Assembly: GCA_943913625.1 (NCBI GenBank)
Contig: CALTYW010000043.1
Location: 1-16,051, forward strand
Direction: 5' to 3'
Length of the DNA: 16,051 nucleotides
Origin: an uncultured Campylobacter sp.
GTDB lineage: Bacteria > Actinomycetota > Actinomycetes > Mycobacteriales > Mycobacteriaceae
In this document: in pieces, positions 7,100 to 13,728 of the stretch
Layout of the letters: each line of letters opens with the position of its first letter
Position numbering within the stretch: position 1 is the stretch's first letter
Translations under genes and position numbers: made by a program
Notes under the pieces: generated by a model
What the model was told of the DNA's origin: nothing
Seen by the model: the letters and a program-made list of their open reading frames with translations, nothing else
The model's database searches: none

Positions 7100-7765
7100 A
7101 TGTCGTACCTCATCCGCGTATCCTTGCCGGACATCCCGGGCAGCCTCGGCCAGCTCGCCGAGTCCTTCGGCGTGATCGATGCCGACATCAAATCCGTGGA
7201 CATCGTGGAAACATCGCTCGACGGCACCGTCACCGACGACATCGTTGTCGAGTTGCCCACCGGCGTCATGGTGGACACGCTGATCACCGCCGTCGCCTCC
7301 GTCGACGGCGCCGAAGTCGATTCCATCCGTCCGTTCACCGGCCGCGTGGATCGCCGCGGGCAGATCCAGATGCTCGCCCGCATCGCCTCCAAGTCGGGCA
7401 ACCTCAATGACACGCTCGGCGAGCTGGTGGGGGTCATCCCCGGCGCGCTCACCTCTTCCTGGGCAGTCGTGCTTCGCAACGGCCCAGAAGGCCTGCAGCG
7501 GGTGGCTGCTTCGCAGGCCGCCCCAGAGGACGACGGCTCCACCCCTGCCCAGATCAACATCGCGAACGCGTGCGTGCTGGACCCGGAGACCGACGAGTGG
7601 GCGCCGCGCAGCTGGTTCCAGCTCGATACCGCGCTGACCATCACGCCACTGCACGGCACGGACCTGATGCTTACGGTCGGCCGTGTCGGCGGGCCGGACT
7701 TCCTCGCCTCCGAGGTCTCGCAGATCGGGGACTTGGGCACCATCATCGGCGCGATGCTGAGCTAG
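7100..7765 (+). CDS. ACT-domain protein
   Basis: A 221-aa protein. Residues 2-80 form one ACT-like unit: 'YLIRVSLPDIPGSLGQLAE' is the typical beta-alpha start with the DxPG turn, followed by 'DIKSVDIVE' and a strand 'DDIVVELPT'. ACT domains usually bind amino acids as regulatory modules. The C-terminal 140 residues hold no enzyme motif I can recognise, so this is probably a stand-alone sensor or regulator. The frame is open to TTG 7076 but ATG 7100 gives the family's normal N-terminus. A gene of this kind beside ligA and gatC is a shared feature of corynebacteria and mycobacteria. It converges on ligA with a 24-nt gap. Function unknown. Confidence 0.85.
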   Translation: MSYLIRVSLPDIPGSLGQLAESFGVIDADIKSVDIVETSLDGTVTDDIVVELPTGVMVDTLITAVASVDGAEVDSIRPFTGRVDRRGQIQMLARIASKSGNLNDTLGELVGVIPGALTSSWAVVLRNGPEGLQRVAASQAAPEDDGSTPAQINIANACVLDPETDEWAPRSWFQLDTALTITPLHGTDLMLTVGRVGGPDFLASEVSQIGDLGTIIGAMLS

Positions 7766-7780
7766 AGCCTCGTTAGTGGC

Positions 7781-7790
7781 GGGGCGCCCC
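7781..7790. repeat. 10-bp GC palindrome between convergent ACT gene and ligA
   Basis: GGGGCGCCCC is a perfect palindrome in the short convergent spacer, touching the ligA stop codon. No T-tract follows on either strand, so it is not a standard intrinsic terminator. It may slow polymerase from both sides. Confidence 0.25.
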
Positions 7791-9850
7791 TAGCCCTCCA
7801 GCGCGTCGGGGCCGCCCTCCAGCAACTGCTCAAACTGCGCCTCGTTGAGGATCGGCCTGCCCAGCTCCTCAGCCTTCGCGGCCTTGAAGCCGGCGTTTTC
7901 GCCCACCACCACGTAGTCCGTCTTCTTGGACACGCTGCCCGCCGCCTTGCCGCCGCGGGACAAAATGGCTTCCTTCACCTCGTCGCGCGTGAAACCTTCA
8001 AGGGAACCGGTGACAACCACGGTGAGCCCCTCGAGGGTTTGCGGGACGCGGTCCTCCTCACTGGTTTCCATGGTCACGCCAGCCTCGGCCCACTGTCGCA
8101 CGATGTCGCGGTGCCAGTCGACGGTGAACCAGTCCTTGAACGATTCGGCGATGACTAGCCCTACGCCGTCGGTTTCGGCGAGGGTGTCCACTGGAGCGTC
8201 GATAAGCGCTTGCATCGAGCCGAAGCGTGACGCGAGCGCGCGGGCCGCGGTGGGGCCGACGTGGCGGATGGACAGCGCCACCAGCACGCGCCACAGGTCG
8301 GTTTCGCGCGCGGTTTCGAGGTTGGCCAACAGCTTCTTGCCGGCGGCGTTCACCGCGCCGTCCTTGCGGGTGTACGCGTTGGACTTTTTCAGGTCGTCTT
8401 CGGTGAGGTTGAACAGGCAGGCTTCGTCGATGAGCACGCCGGAGGCGATGAGGTCCTGCGCGCCTTTCTCGCCGAGCGCCTCGATGTCGAACGCGCCGCG
8501 CGAGGCGATGTATTCCAAGCGCGCGCCGAGCTGCGCCGGGCACGAGCGGGTGTTGGGGCAGCGCCAGTCGGCGTCGCCCTCCTTGGCGGGCGCGAGCTTC
8601 GTGCCGCACACGGGGCAGTTTTCGGGGAAGACGAACTCGCGCTCGGTGCCATCGCGCAAATCTGCGACAGGGCCGAGGACTTCCGGGATGATCTCGCCGG
8701 CCTTGCGCACCACGACGGTGTCGCCGATGAGCACGCCCTTGCGCTTCACCTCGTGCTGGTTGTGCAGTGTGGACATGGACACCGTAGACCCGGAGACGAA
8801 CACCGGCTCGAGCACCGCGAACGGGGTGGCGCGGCCGGTGCGGCCGATGGACACCGCGATGTCGAGCAGCTTCGTCGTCACCTCTTGCGGCGGGTACTTG
8901 TAGGCGATTGCCCAGCGCGGCGCGCGGGAGGTGGCGCCGAGCGCACGCTGCTCCGCGACGCTGTCGACCTTCACCACAAGGCCGTCCATCTCGTGGATCG
9001 CGTCGTTTCGGTGCTCGCCCCAGTAATTCACCGCCTCGATGACCTCGTCGGCGGTCTCCGCCTTGCGGGTGTACTCCGAGACCGGGAGGCCCCATTTCGC
9101 CAGGGCCTCGTACGCCTGGTGCTGCGTTGCCGGGGCAAAGCCCTCACGTGCGCCGATGCCGTGGCAGATCATCCGAAGCTTGCGCTTCTTCACGTCCTCC
9201 GGGTTCTTCTGGCGCAGGCCGCCGGCCGCCGTGTTGCGCGGGTTGGCGAACGGTTTGCCGCCCTCAGCCTGGCGCAGCTCGTTGAGCTCCGGGAAGTCCT
9301 CGGGGCGGATGAACACCTCGCCGCGTACTTCCAGAAACGCCGGCGCGTCGCCTTCGAGCGTATGCGGGATATCCTCGATCACGCGGGCGTTGGCGGTGAT
9401 GTCCTCGCCGACGCGCCCGTCGCCACGCGTTGCCGCGCGGGTGAGCTCGCCGTTTTCGTAGACCAGGTCGATCGACAGCCCGTCGATCTTCAGCTCCGTC
9501 AAGTACGGCCCCGGGGTCTTGGACAGCCACTCGCGCATCTCCTCTTCCGAGAAGACGTTGTCCAGGCTCATCATCCGCTCGGGGTGGACCACGTCCGCGA
9601 ACGCGGAGTCCGCCGGAGCGGCGCCGACTTCCTTCGTGGGCGACTCCGGCACCGCGAGCTCCGGGTGCTCCTCCTCCATCGCCTGCAGCCGGCGGAACAG
9701 CTCATCGAACTCCGCGTCCGTGATCACCGGCTGGCCGTTGTAGTACAGGTCGCGGTGGCGGCGCACCTCTTCGGCGAGCTCGTCCCACTCGCGCAGGAGG
9801 TCGGGGTCGATGGCGCCTTCGGAGCCGTTGTCGGGGTTTATGTCAGTCAC
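7790..9850 (-). CDS. ligA: NAD-dependent DNA ligase
   Basis: A 686-aa ligase that seals nicks using NAD+, needed for Okazaki fragment joining and repair. Domains in order: NMN-binding Ia with 'HRDLYYNGQPVITDAEFDEL' (about 32-51); the adenylation domain with the nucleophile K121 in ELKIDGLS and GDGRVGEDIT; an OB fold; a four-Cys zinc finger (C412, C415, C431, C437, seen as CPVCG and CPNTRSCPAQ); helix-hairpin-helix repeats (about 454-574); and a BRCT domain (about 606-686) starting EGLTVVVTGSL. The frame is open to 9928, but that would run into the divergent antitoxin promoter. GTG 9850 gives normal family length and has TAAACT (9859-9864) 8 nt upstream. Complete and apparently functional. Confidence 0.97.
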   Translation of the reverse strand: MTDINPDNGSEGAIDPDLLREWDELAEEVRRHRDLYYNGQPVITDAEFDELFRRLQAMEEEHPELAVPESPTKEVGAAPADSAFADVVHPERMMSLDNVFSEEEMREWLSKTPGPYLTELKIDGLSIDLVYENGELTRAATRGDGRVGEDITANARVIEDIPHTLEGDAPAFLEVRGEVFIRPEDFPELNELRQAEGGKPFANPRNTAAGGLRQKNPEDVKKRKLRMICHGIGAREGFAPATQHQAYEALAKWGLPVSEYTRKAETADEVIEAVNYWGEHRNDAIHEMDGLVVKVDSVAEQRALGATSRAPRWAIAYKYPPQEVTTKLLDIAVSIGRTGRATPFAVLEPVFVSGSTVSMSTLHNQHEVKRKGVLIGDTVVVRKAGEIIPEVLGPVADLRDGTEREFVFPENCPVCGTKLAPAKEGDADWRCPNTRSCPAQLGARLEYIASRGAFDIEALGEKGAQDLIASGVLIDEACLFNLTEDDLKKSNAYTRKDGAVNAAGKKLLANLETARETDLWRVLVALSIRHVGPTAARALASRFGSMQALIDAPVDTLAETDGVGLVIAESFKDWFTVDWHRDIVRQWAEAGVTMETSEEDRVPQTLEGLTVVVTGSLEGFTRDEVKEAILSRGGKAAGSVSKKTDYVVVGENAGFKAAKAEELGRPILNEAQFEQLLEGGPDALEG

Positions 9851-9858
9851 GCGCACCG

Positions 9859-9864
9859 AGTTTA
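9859..9864 (-). promoter_or_regulatory. Putative -10 element of ligA (near-leaderless)
   Basis: Minus-strand TAAACT is followed by 8 nt and GTG 9850. It fits TANNNT, and no Shine-Dalgarno sequence lies between. An in-frame GTG at 9856 is too close to the element to be the start. Confidence 0.45.
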
Positions 9865-9891
9865 GTCTTCCGCCTCTACGCAGCTGCTGGA

Positions 9892-9897
9892 TATGAT
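9892..9897 (+). promoter_or_regulatory. Putative -10 element of the antitoxin-fic operon
   Basis: TATGAT matches TATAAT in five of six positions and lies 23 nt before the antitoxin ATG, leaving room for a leader with a strong ribosome site. No clear -35 box. It lies back to back with the ligA promoter, within about 30 bp. Confidence 0.45.
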
Positions 9898-9900
9898 GTG

Positions 9901-9914
9901 CTCCTAAAAGGAGG
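9901..9914 (+). promoter_or_regulatory. Strong ribosome binding site inside a small hairpin
   Basis: AAGGAGG at 9908-9914 is an essentially ideal Shine-Dalgarno sequence, 6 nt before ATG 9921. It is also the right arm of an inverted repeat, CTCCT (9901-9905), AAA loop, AGGAG (9909-9913), so the ribosome site could be masked in the mRNA. It fixes the start of the antitoxin gene. Confidence 0.55.
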
Positions 9915-9920
9915 AACCGA

Positions 9921-10079
9921 ATGACCACTGCTCACACTGACGCATCTATTGACATGACCCCATCCGAGCAAGCGGCCCAAACATCGATGGCCCTCGAAGG
10001 AAGAGCTGTTCCTGTCGATTACGAACCATCGGAGATCGAGCGTCATCTGCTCAATCAGCTGATTCAGGCGCGCAGTTGA
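9921..10079 (+). CDS. Small VbhA-like antitoxin of the Fic toxin
   Basis: A 52-aa gene, short enough to be missed easily. Residues 22-27 read SMALEG, which fits the Fic-inhibition motif [S/T]xxxE[G/N]. In class I Fic systems (VbhA/VbhT) this helix docks beside the Fic active site, and its Glu (here E26) pairs with the second Arg of the Fic motif, blocking productive ATP binding. The rest, such as 'PVDYEPSEIERHLLNQLIQARS', looks helical and hydrophilic. It has an ideal ribosome site (AAGGAGG, spacing 6), and its TGA overlaps the TTG start of fic (TTGA at 10076-10079), the usual antitoxin-first coupling. Identity rests on the motif, size and position. Confidence 0.85.
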   Translation: MTTAHTDASIDMTPSEQAAQTSMALEGRAVPVDYEPSEIERHLLNQLIQARS

Positions 10080-10702
10080 GCCTGAATCCCGGGTACGGTG
10101 AAACCCCTGTTGACGGCGACGAGCTCGGTGCAATCGAACCCTCGGTGCTTGAGAGCTTCGGTGGCATTCCGACCAAGAAAGCCATTCACTATCTCGAGCA
10201 AGGCACTCTCGCAGCGACCCGGGCGCGATTTCTAAGCGAGATTAACCGCCATCAACTTCATCTCGAAGACATTCTCACTACCTCATTTCTTGTGGAACTG
10301 CACCGCAACCTCTTTTCCGGCATCTGGAGCTGGGCAGGTGCTTTCCGACAGACTGGCCTCAACATCGGAGTCGATCCCCACCTCATCTCGACTGAACTCC
10401 ATGCGTCGTTCGGGAACCTGCTTTATCAATGGCGCGAGACGAAGTGGCTCGCAACAAGAGAGCTGGGAATTGCCACGCACGCTGAATTGGTCCGAATTCA
10501 TCCTTTCGTCGACGGAAACGGTCGAGTTACCCGACTGATGGCAGATTTGGTGTTCGCTGCCGTCCAGCCCCAGCCACACGCGTTTGAATATGACTGGAAT
10601 GTAGACAAATCTCTCTACATACAGCTTCTTCGAGACTACGACCTGCATCGCGATCCAAGACCGCTCGCTTCCATAATCACCACGTTTGAACTGGAGAAAT
10701 AG
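10076..10702 (+). CDS. Fic-domain AMPylase toxin
   Basis: A 208-aa protein with the complete Fic motif HPFVDGNGRVTR (H142 to R153). H142 deprotonates the target hydroxyl, D146 places Mg2+, and G147-R153 bind ATP phosphates, so it should transfer AMP to a target protein; class I Fic toxins of this sort often hit DNA gyrase/topoisomerase IV, but the target here is unknown. The N-terminal 'NPGYGETPVDGDEL' and the 'IWSWAGAFRQTGLNIGVD' region (83-100) resemble the 'mobile mystery protein B' group of Fic proteins. There is no inhibitory motif inside the protein itself, which agrees with a separate antitoxin upstream. The TTG start overlaps the antitoxin stop. No truncation or missing catalytic residue seen. 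Confidence 0.9.
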   Translation: MSLNPGYGETPVDGDELGAIEPSVLESFGGIPTKKAIHYLEQGTLAATRARFLSEINRHQLHLEDILTTSFLVELHRNLFSGIWSWAGAFRQTGLNIGVDPHLISTELHASFGNLLYQWRETKWLATRELGIATHAELVRIHPFVDGNGRVTRLMADLVFAAVQPQPHAFEYDWNVDKSLYIQLLRDYDLHRDPRPLASIITTFELEK

Positions 10703-10712
10703 TTTTCTCCGG
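10691..10712 (+). terminator. Stem-loop at the fic stop codon, possible terminator
   Basis: CTGGAGAAA (10691-10699), loop TAGT, TTTCTCCGG (10704-10712) form a 9-bp stem with one G-T pair; the fic TAG stop is in the loop. No T-tract follows, so it is at best a weak or factor-assisted terminator. It separates the fic operon from the exonuclease promoter. Confidence 0.35.
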
Positions 10713-10731
10713 CCCGCATCGGCGTGCTCGT

Positions 10732-10737
10732 TACAAT
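10732..10737 (+). promoter_or_regulatory. Putative -10 element of the exonuclease operon (leaderless)
   Basis: TACAAT ends 7 nt before ATG 10745. It fits TANNNT and argues for 10745 as the start rather than the in-frame ATG at 10736 or the TTG/GTG-type codon at 10724. No Shine-Dalgarno sequence present. Confidence 0.5.
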
Positions 10738-10744
10738 GACACGC

Positions 10745-11419
10745 ATGGCCCAGACCTTCGACGCCTCGCGCATGCTCTCGTTCGACCTCGAGACCACCTC
10801 GGCGAACCCGTTCGAGGCTCGCATCGTCACCGCTGCGCTCGTGCGTATCGACGATTCCGGGGCCTCCGCCACCGAGCAACTCGCCGACCCCGGCGTGGAC
10901 ATCCCCGCCGAAGCCGCCGCCGTCCACGGCATCACCACCGAGAAGGCCCGGGCCGAGGGGCGCGACCACGAGGAGGTGCTGCGCGAAACCGTCGCGGCGA
11001 TCAAGAAGGGCTGGGATGACGGCCTCACCCTGGTCGTGTTCAACGCGGCCTACGACCTGACGGTGCTGCGCCGGCTCACCGGAGACTTCACCGTGACGGG
11101 CCCGGTGTACGACCCGTTCCTGATCGACAAGGTGCGCGACCGCTATCGCAAGGGCAAGCGCAACCTTGGTGCTATGTGCGAACACTACGGGGTGCGCATC
11201 GACAACGCCCACGAAGCCACCGCCGATGCCTACGCCGCGGCGCGCGTGGCGTGGAAGCAGGTGCGCGTCTGGCCCGAGCTCACCCAAATGGACGCCGGGG
11301 ACCTCATGGAGTACCAGGCGGTCGAGTACTACCGCATGCAGCAAGACTTTAAGACTTACCTCGAATCCCGTGGCCGCGACGTGTCCAACATGCGCCTCGG
11401 CTGGCCGATGCAGAGCTGA
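10745..11419 (+). CDS. DEDDh 3'-5' exonuclease (DnaQ/Pol III epsilon-like)
   Basis: A 224-aa exonuclease of the DnaQ fold. The three ExoN motifs are present: SFDLETT (D14, E16), VVFNAAYDLTVL (D104) and HEATADAYAA (H156, D161), which gives the DEDDh catalytic set that binds two metal ions. It probably removes nucleotides 3'-5' in proofreading, repair or RNA turnover; it lacks extra domains, so it may be a stand-alone nuclease rather than the replicative epsilon subunit. ATG 10745 has a -10 element 7 nt upstream. Its TGA overlaps the ATG of the next gene (TGATG at 11417-11421), so it is coupled to an AlkZ-like protein, which suggests a shared repair role. Confidence 0.92.
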   Translation: MAQTFDASRMLSFDLETTSANPFEARIVTAALVRIDDSGASATEQLADPGVDIPAEAAAVHGITTEKARAEGRDHEEVLRETVAAIKKGWDDGLTLVVFNAAYDLTVLRRLTGDFTVTGPVYDPFLIDKVRDRYRKGKRNLGAMCEHYGVRIDNAHEATADAYAAARVAWKQVRVWPELTQMDAGDLMEYQAVEYYRMQQDFKTYLESRGRDVSNMRLGWPMQS

Positions 11420-12459
11420 TGCGCCAGCGCGAACTCGCCCGCGCCCGCCTGCTCTCCCAGGGCCTCGTCGGGGGCGGCTGGGCCTCGCCGAAGGACGCAG
11501 TCGCGGCGTTCGGGCTCATGCAGGGCCAAGAACACACCGTCTTCTCCTCGGTCGCGCTGCGTGCTGCCGGCGGCATCGACGCGGTGCGCGCGGGGCTCGA
11601 CGCCGGCGACCTCGTGCGCGCCTACCCGATGCGCGGCACCGTGTTTCTCGGCCTCGCCCGCGACATGCGGTGGATGACGCAGCTCATGGCGAAACCGGGC
11701 CGCGCCCAAGCCGCCGCCCGCGCCGCGCAAGCCGGTGTCAGCCCCCAAGCCCTAGACACTATTCGCGAGCGAGTGCTTCACGACGGCCCACTCACCAACG
11801 CCCAACTCAAAACCCTCATCGCCGAGGTAGCGCCCGATGCCCCGGCAGCGGCCGTGTACCGCACCCGCTACGCGCTGCTCGTCTCCGGAGACTTCGTCTA
11901 CGCCGGCCGCGACCAGCGCCTCGCCCCGGCCCCACCCGCGCCGGGGCTCGAGGAGGCGTTCAACGGCGAGCGGCAGGCGGCGGTTGATGAGGTGGTGCGC
12001 CGGTACGTCGATACGCATGGGCCCGTGAGCGAGGCCGATGTGCGCTGGTGGTCGAAGCTGCCCGCGCGCGAGGTCCGCGCGGCACTGGCGGCGCTGCATT
12101 CCCACGGCGACTTCGACGTCGTTGACGGCACGTACATGCGCGCGGGGCTTATCGACGATCTCGCAGCCACCGCGCCCGCAGCCTTTCGACGTCCCCTTCT
12201 CCTCCCCGCCTTCGACGAGTACATCCTGGGCTACCAGGACCGCCTTTTCGCCATGACCGAGGACGTGCACACCCACCTCGCCCCGAGCAACATGGGCGTG
12301 TTCCGCAAGGCGGTGGTCGTGGACGGTCTCGTGCGTGGCACGTGGAAGGGCGCGGGCGGAAGGCTTGAGCTGGAAGATGTCGGCGGCATCCCGAAGTACG
12401 CCCACTCAGGCATCCGGCGCGCGTTCGGGCAATTCCCGTTCCACACCGATACCCTCTAG
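11419..12459 (+). CDS. Winged-helix DNA-binding protein, AlkZ/HTH_42 family
   Basis: A 346-aa protein of the AlkZ/YcaQ (HTH_42) superfamily, whose characterised members are DNA glycosylases that excise alkylated or crosslinked bases. Seen are the QxQ element MQGQEH (Q35, Q37), which is catalytic in AlkZ/AlkX proteins, the RGTVFLGLARDMRWM strand-helix (about 72-86), and the C-terminal PAFDEYILGYQDR block that marks the family. Many actinobacterial members are known only as 'winged helix DNA-binding domain-containing', so glycosylase activity is likely but not certain. It is translationally coupled to the DEDDh exonuclease. The stop lies in the first copy of a tandem 11-bp repeat at 12451-12473. 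Confidence 0.88.
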   Translation: MRQRELARARLLSQGLVGGGWASPKDAVAAFGLMQGQEHTVFSSVALRAAGGIDAVRAGLDAGDLVRAYPMRGTVFLGLARDMRWMTQLMAKPGRAQAAARAAQAGVSPQALDTIRERVLHDGPLTNAQLKTLIAEVAPDAPAAAVYRTRYALLVSGDFVYAGRDQRLAPAPPAPGLEEAFNGERQAAVDEVVRRYVDTHGPVSEADVRWWSKLPAREVRAALAALHSHGDFDVVDGTYMRAGLIDDLAATAPAAFRRPLLLPAFDEYILGYQDRLFAMTEDVHTHLAPSNMGVFRKAVVVDGLVRGTWKGAGGRLELEDVGGIPKYAHSGIRRAFGQFPFHTDTL

Positions 12460-12473
12460 CGAACCCTCTAGCG
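12451..12473. repeat. Tandem repeat of ACCCTCTAGCG at the AlkZ-like gene 3' end
   Basis: ACCCTCTAGCG occurs at 12451-12461 and again at 12463-12473. The first copy contains the stop codon of the AlkZ-like gene. The second copy overlaps the left copy of the direct repeat that brackets the XRE-ImmA-PIN module. Confidence 0.7.
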
Positions 12474-12478
12474 CAGCC
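12469..12478. repeat. Left copy of 10-bp direct repeat bracketing the XRE-ImmA-PIN module
   Basis: TAGCGCAGCC, identical to 14307-14316 and in the same orientation. It lies 10 bp past the AlkZ-like stop codon. Candidate target-site duplication or recombination core; no recombinase gene is present to support the latter. Confidence 0.6.
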
Positions 12479-12483
12479 GGAGC

Positions 12484-12542
12484 TAGACGGATCGGCGGGA
12501 ACACATTATTATGTGAATCACGTTTGAAAGGATCTGATTCAC
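12484..12542 (+). promoter_or_regulatory. Promoter with two palindromic operator-like sites and an RBS for the XRE operon
   Basis: TAGACG (12484-12489), a 17-bp spacer and TATTAT (12507-12512) make a good sigma70-type promoter. Directly after the -10 lies the palindrome GTGAATCAC (12513-12521), and a near copy CTGATTCAC (12534-12542) abuts the GTG start. The centres are 21 bp apart, two helical turns, and both are followed by GT. The Shine-Dalgarno AAAGGA (12527-12532) lies between them. The arrangement suits cooperative binding and autorepression by the XRE protein; that is inference. Confidence 0.65.
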
Positions 12543-12902
12543 GTGAGCGCTCAAGGCTTCCTCCCCATGGACTTCGGATCGAGACTGAAAACCCTGCGCG
12601 AGAACCGCAACATGAACCAGCGCGCCCTCGCTGATGCGCTGGATGGTGTGATTTCGCAATCCGGAATCTCCCGAATGGAAAACGGCGATAAACAGCCGAC
12701 AACCAGCGATCTCCTTGCGCTCAGCTGGGCACTGGGCGTGAGCCTCGATGAGCTCACCGACCCCGTCCCGCTGAGTGAGCGTAAGACCTGGGCAGCTCGG
12801 TCGGAAGGACGTGTCGACGTTTCCCAAGCACTGGACCGACTGACCGCCCAGTTGCAGCTTCGCAACACGCTTGACCAGGTTTCTCGCGCGAATGTCTCCT
12901 AG
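12543..12902 (+). CDS. XRE-family helix-turn-helix repressor
   Basis: A 119-aa regulator with one HTH_3 domain at about residues 12-71: 'FGSRLKTLRENRNMNQRALA', then the recognition helix region 'SQSGISRMENGDKQPTTSDLLALSWALGVSLDELT', a clear Cro/CI-type fold. The C-terminal 45 residues are helical and probably dimerise or carry the site cut by the partner protease. The GTG start at 12543 is set by AAAGGA 10 nt upstream; ATG 12567 is possible but has no ribosome site. The gene overlaps the ImmA-type gene by 11 bp. By analogy with ImmR/ImmA and DdrO/IrrE, it should repress its own operon until the peptidase cleaves it. Confidence 0.9.
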   Translation: MSAQGFLPMDFGSRLKTLRENRNMNQRALADALDGVISQSGISRMENGDKQPTTSDLLALSWALGVSLDELTDPVPLSERKTWAARSEGRVDVSQALDRLTAQLQLRNTLDQVSRANVS

Positions 12903-13722
12903 CAACAGGTATTTCGGGGGAAACAAGTCCCCGAAATCTCAGGGCATCTATCTTGCTCAGCGGTTTCGAACGGAGCATAGGCTCGCTCCGGGCCCCGTAG
13001 AGCGAATCGAACAGCTCACAGAACTGGTGGCAGCAGATCTCTTAATCACGGATTTGCCTAAGGGAGTGTCGGCGCTTACCGTCTGCGACCCGTCCTCCGG
13101 AAATATTGTCATCGGTGTCACCACTTCCGACGCACCCTACCGGCAGAATTTCTCCCTAGCCCACGAGGTGGGGCACGTCTACGCGGGCGACCTGGACAGT
13201 ACGACCGCAGTGGATCCCTGTCTCAATGCAGACGGCGAAAAGCGTGCCGATTCGTTCGCTGCGCACGTGCTCTGCCCGCCAGAGTCACTGAGCGATCAGC
13301 TGGAGGGCAGGGACCCAACTACCGAGGAGGCTTTGTCGCATATCGTCCAGCGATTCAAAGTGTCGCCTCGTGCCGCCTTGAACCAGCTTCGACGAGCCAA
13401 ACTGATTTCCCCGGATCGTGCGAGAGAACTTGGATCCGCGAGATGGACTGCACCCGCGCTCGCATCGCGATTCGGGTGGCGCGATGCCTACGACGCTGAG
13501 GTAGCACGGGCTTCATTTCCTCGGCCAGCGCCGAGGATTGTCGCCGACGCAACACAGGCGTATCTCGACGGTACCGTGTCAGCTGAAGCCGTGGCGCTAG
13601 CTCGCGGAATCTCGCTCGAGCAGGTACATCGCGAGCTCGACGGCTTCATCCCAAGTCCGCCGTCCACCGAAGCAAAACGTGACCCTTTTGCGGCTCTCGA
13701 TGACTTCTTTGGCGAGGACTAA
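12892..13722 (+). CDS. ImmA/IrrE-family metallopeptidase
   Basis: A 276-aa zinc peptidase. The gluzincin-like site is seen as FSLAHEVGHVYAGD (HExxH: two His ligands and the catalytic Glu), with the downstream helix EKRADSFAAHVLCP supplying the third ligand and the ImmA-type AxxFA signature. The C-terminal ~100 residues are less conserved and end in an acidic 'DDFFGED' tail. Family members cleave a partner XRE repressor when triggered by DNA damage or other stress. The overlap with the XRE gene (11 bp at ATG 12892) supports that partnership. The frame is open up to TTG 12871. Six nt separate its stop from the PIN-domain gene. Confidence 0.9.
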   Translation: MSPSNRYFGGNKSPKSQGIYLAQRFRTEHRLAPGPVERIEQLTELVAADLLITDLPKGVSALTVCDPSSGNIVIGVTTSDAPYRQNFSLAHEVGHVYAGDLDSTTAVDPCLNADGEKRADSFAAHVLCPPESLSDQLEGRDPTTEEALSHIVQRFKVSPRAALNQLRRAKLISPDRARELGSARWTAPALASRFGWRDAYDAEVARASFPRPAPRIVADATQAYLDGTVSAEAVALARGISLEQVHRELDGFIPSPPSTEAKRDPFAALDDFFGED

Positions 13723-13728
13723 CTGACC

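Noticed and set aside
5959..7410. Long plus-strand open frame antisense to gatA/gatC
   Set aside because: Shadow of the clearly identified gatC-gatA; no start context or domain.
7766..7795. Intrinsic terminator between the ACT gene and ligA
   Set aside because: The GGGGCGCCCC palindrome has no T-tract and the wider stem GCTAG/CTAGC is weak; listed only as a palindrome.
8261..9865. 534-codon plus-strand open frame antisense to ligA
   Set aside because: The minus strand encodes a full ligase with all domains; the plus frame is low in plausible motifs.
9850..10744. Flanking direct repeats around the Fic module, as found for the XRE module
   Set aside because: Only a 6-bp match (GTGCTC) was found between the two flanks, well within chance.
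10283..11344. 353-codon minus-strand frame across fic and the exonuclease
   Set aside because: Spans two genes with intact catalytic motifs on the plus strand; no motif of its own.
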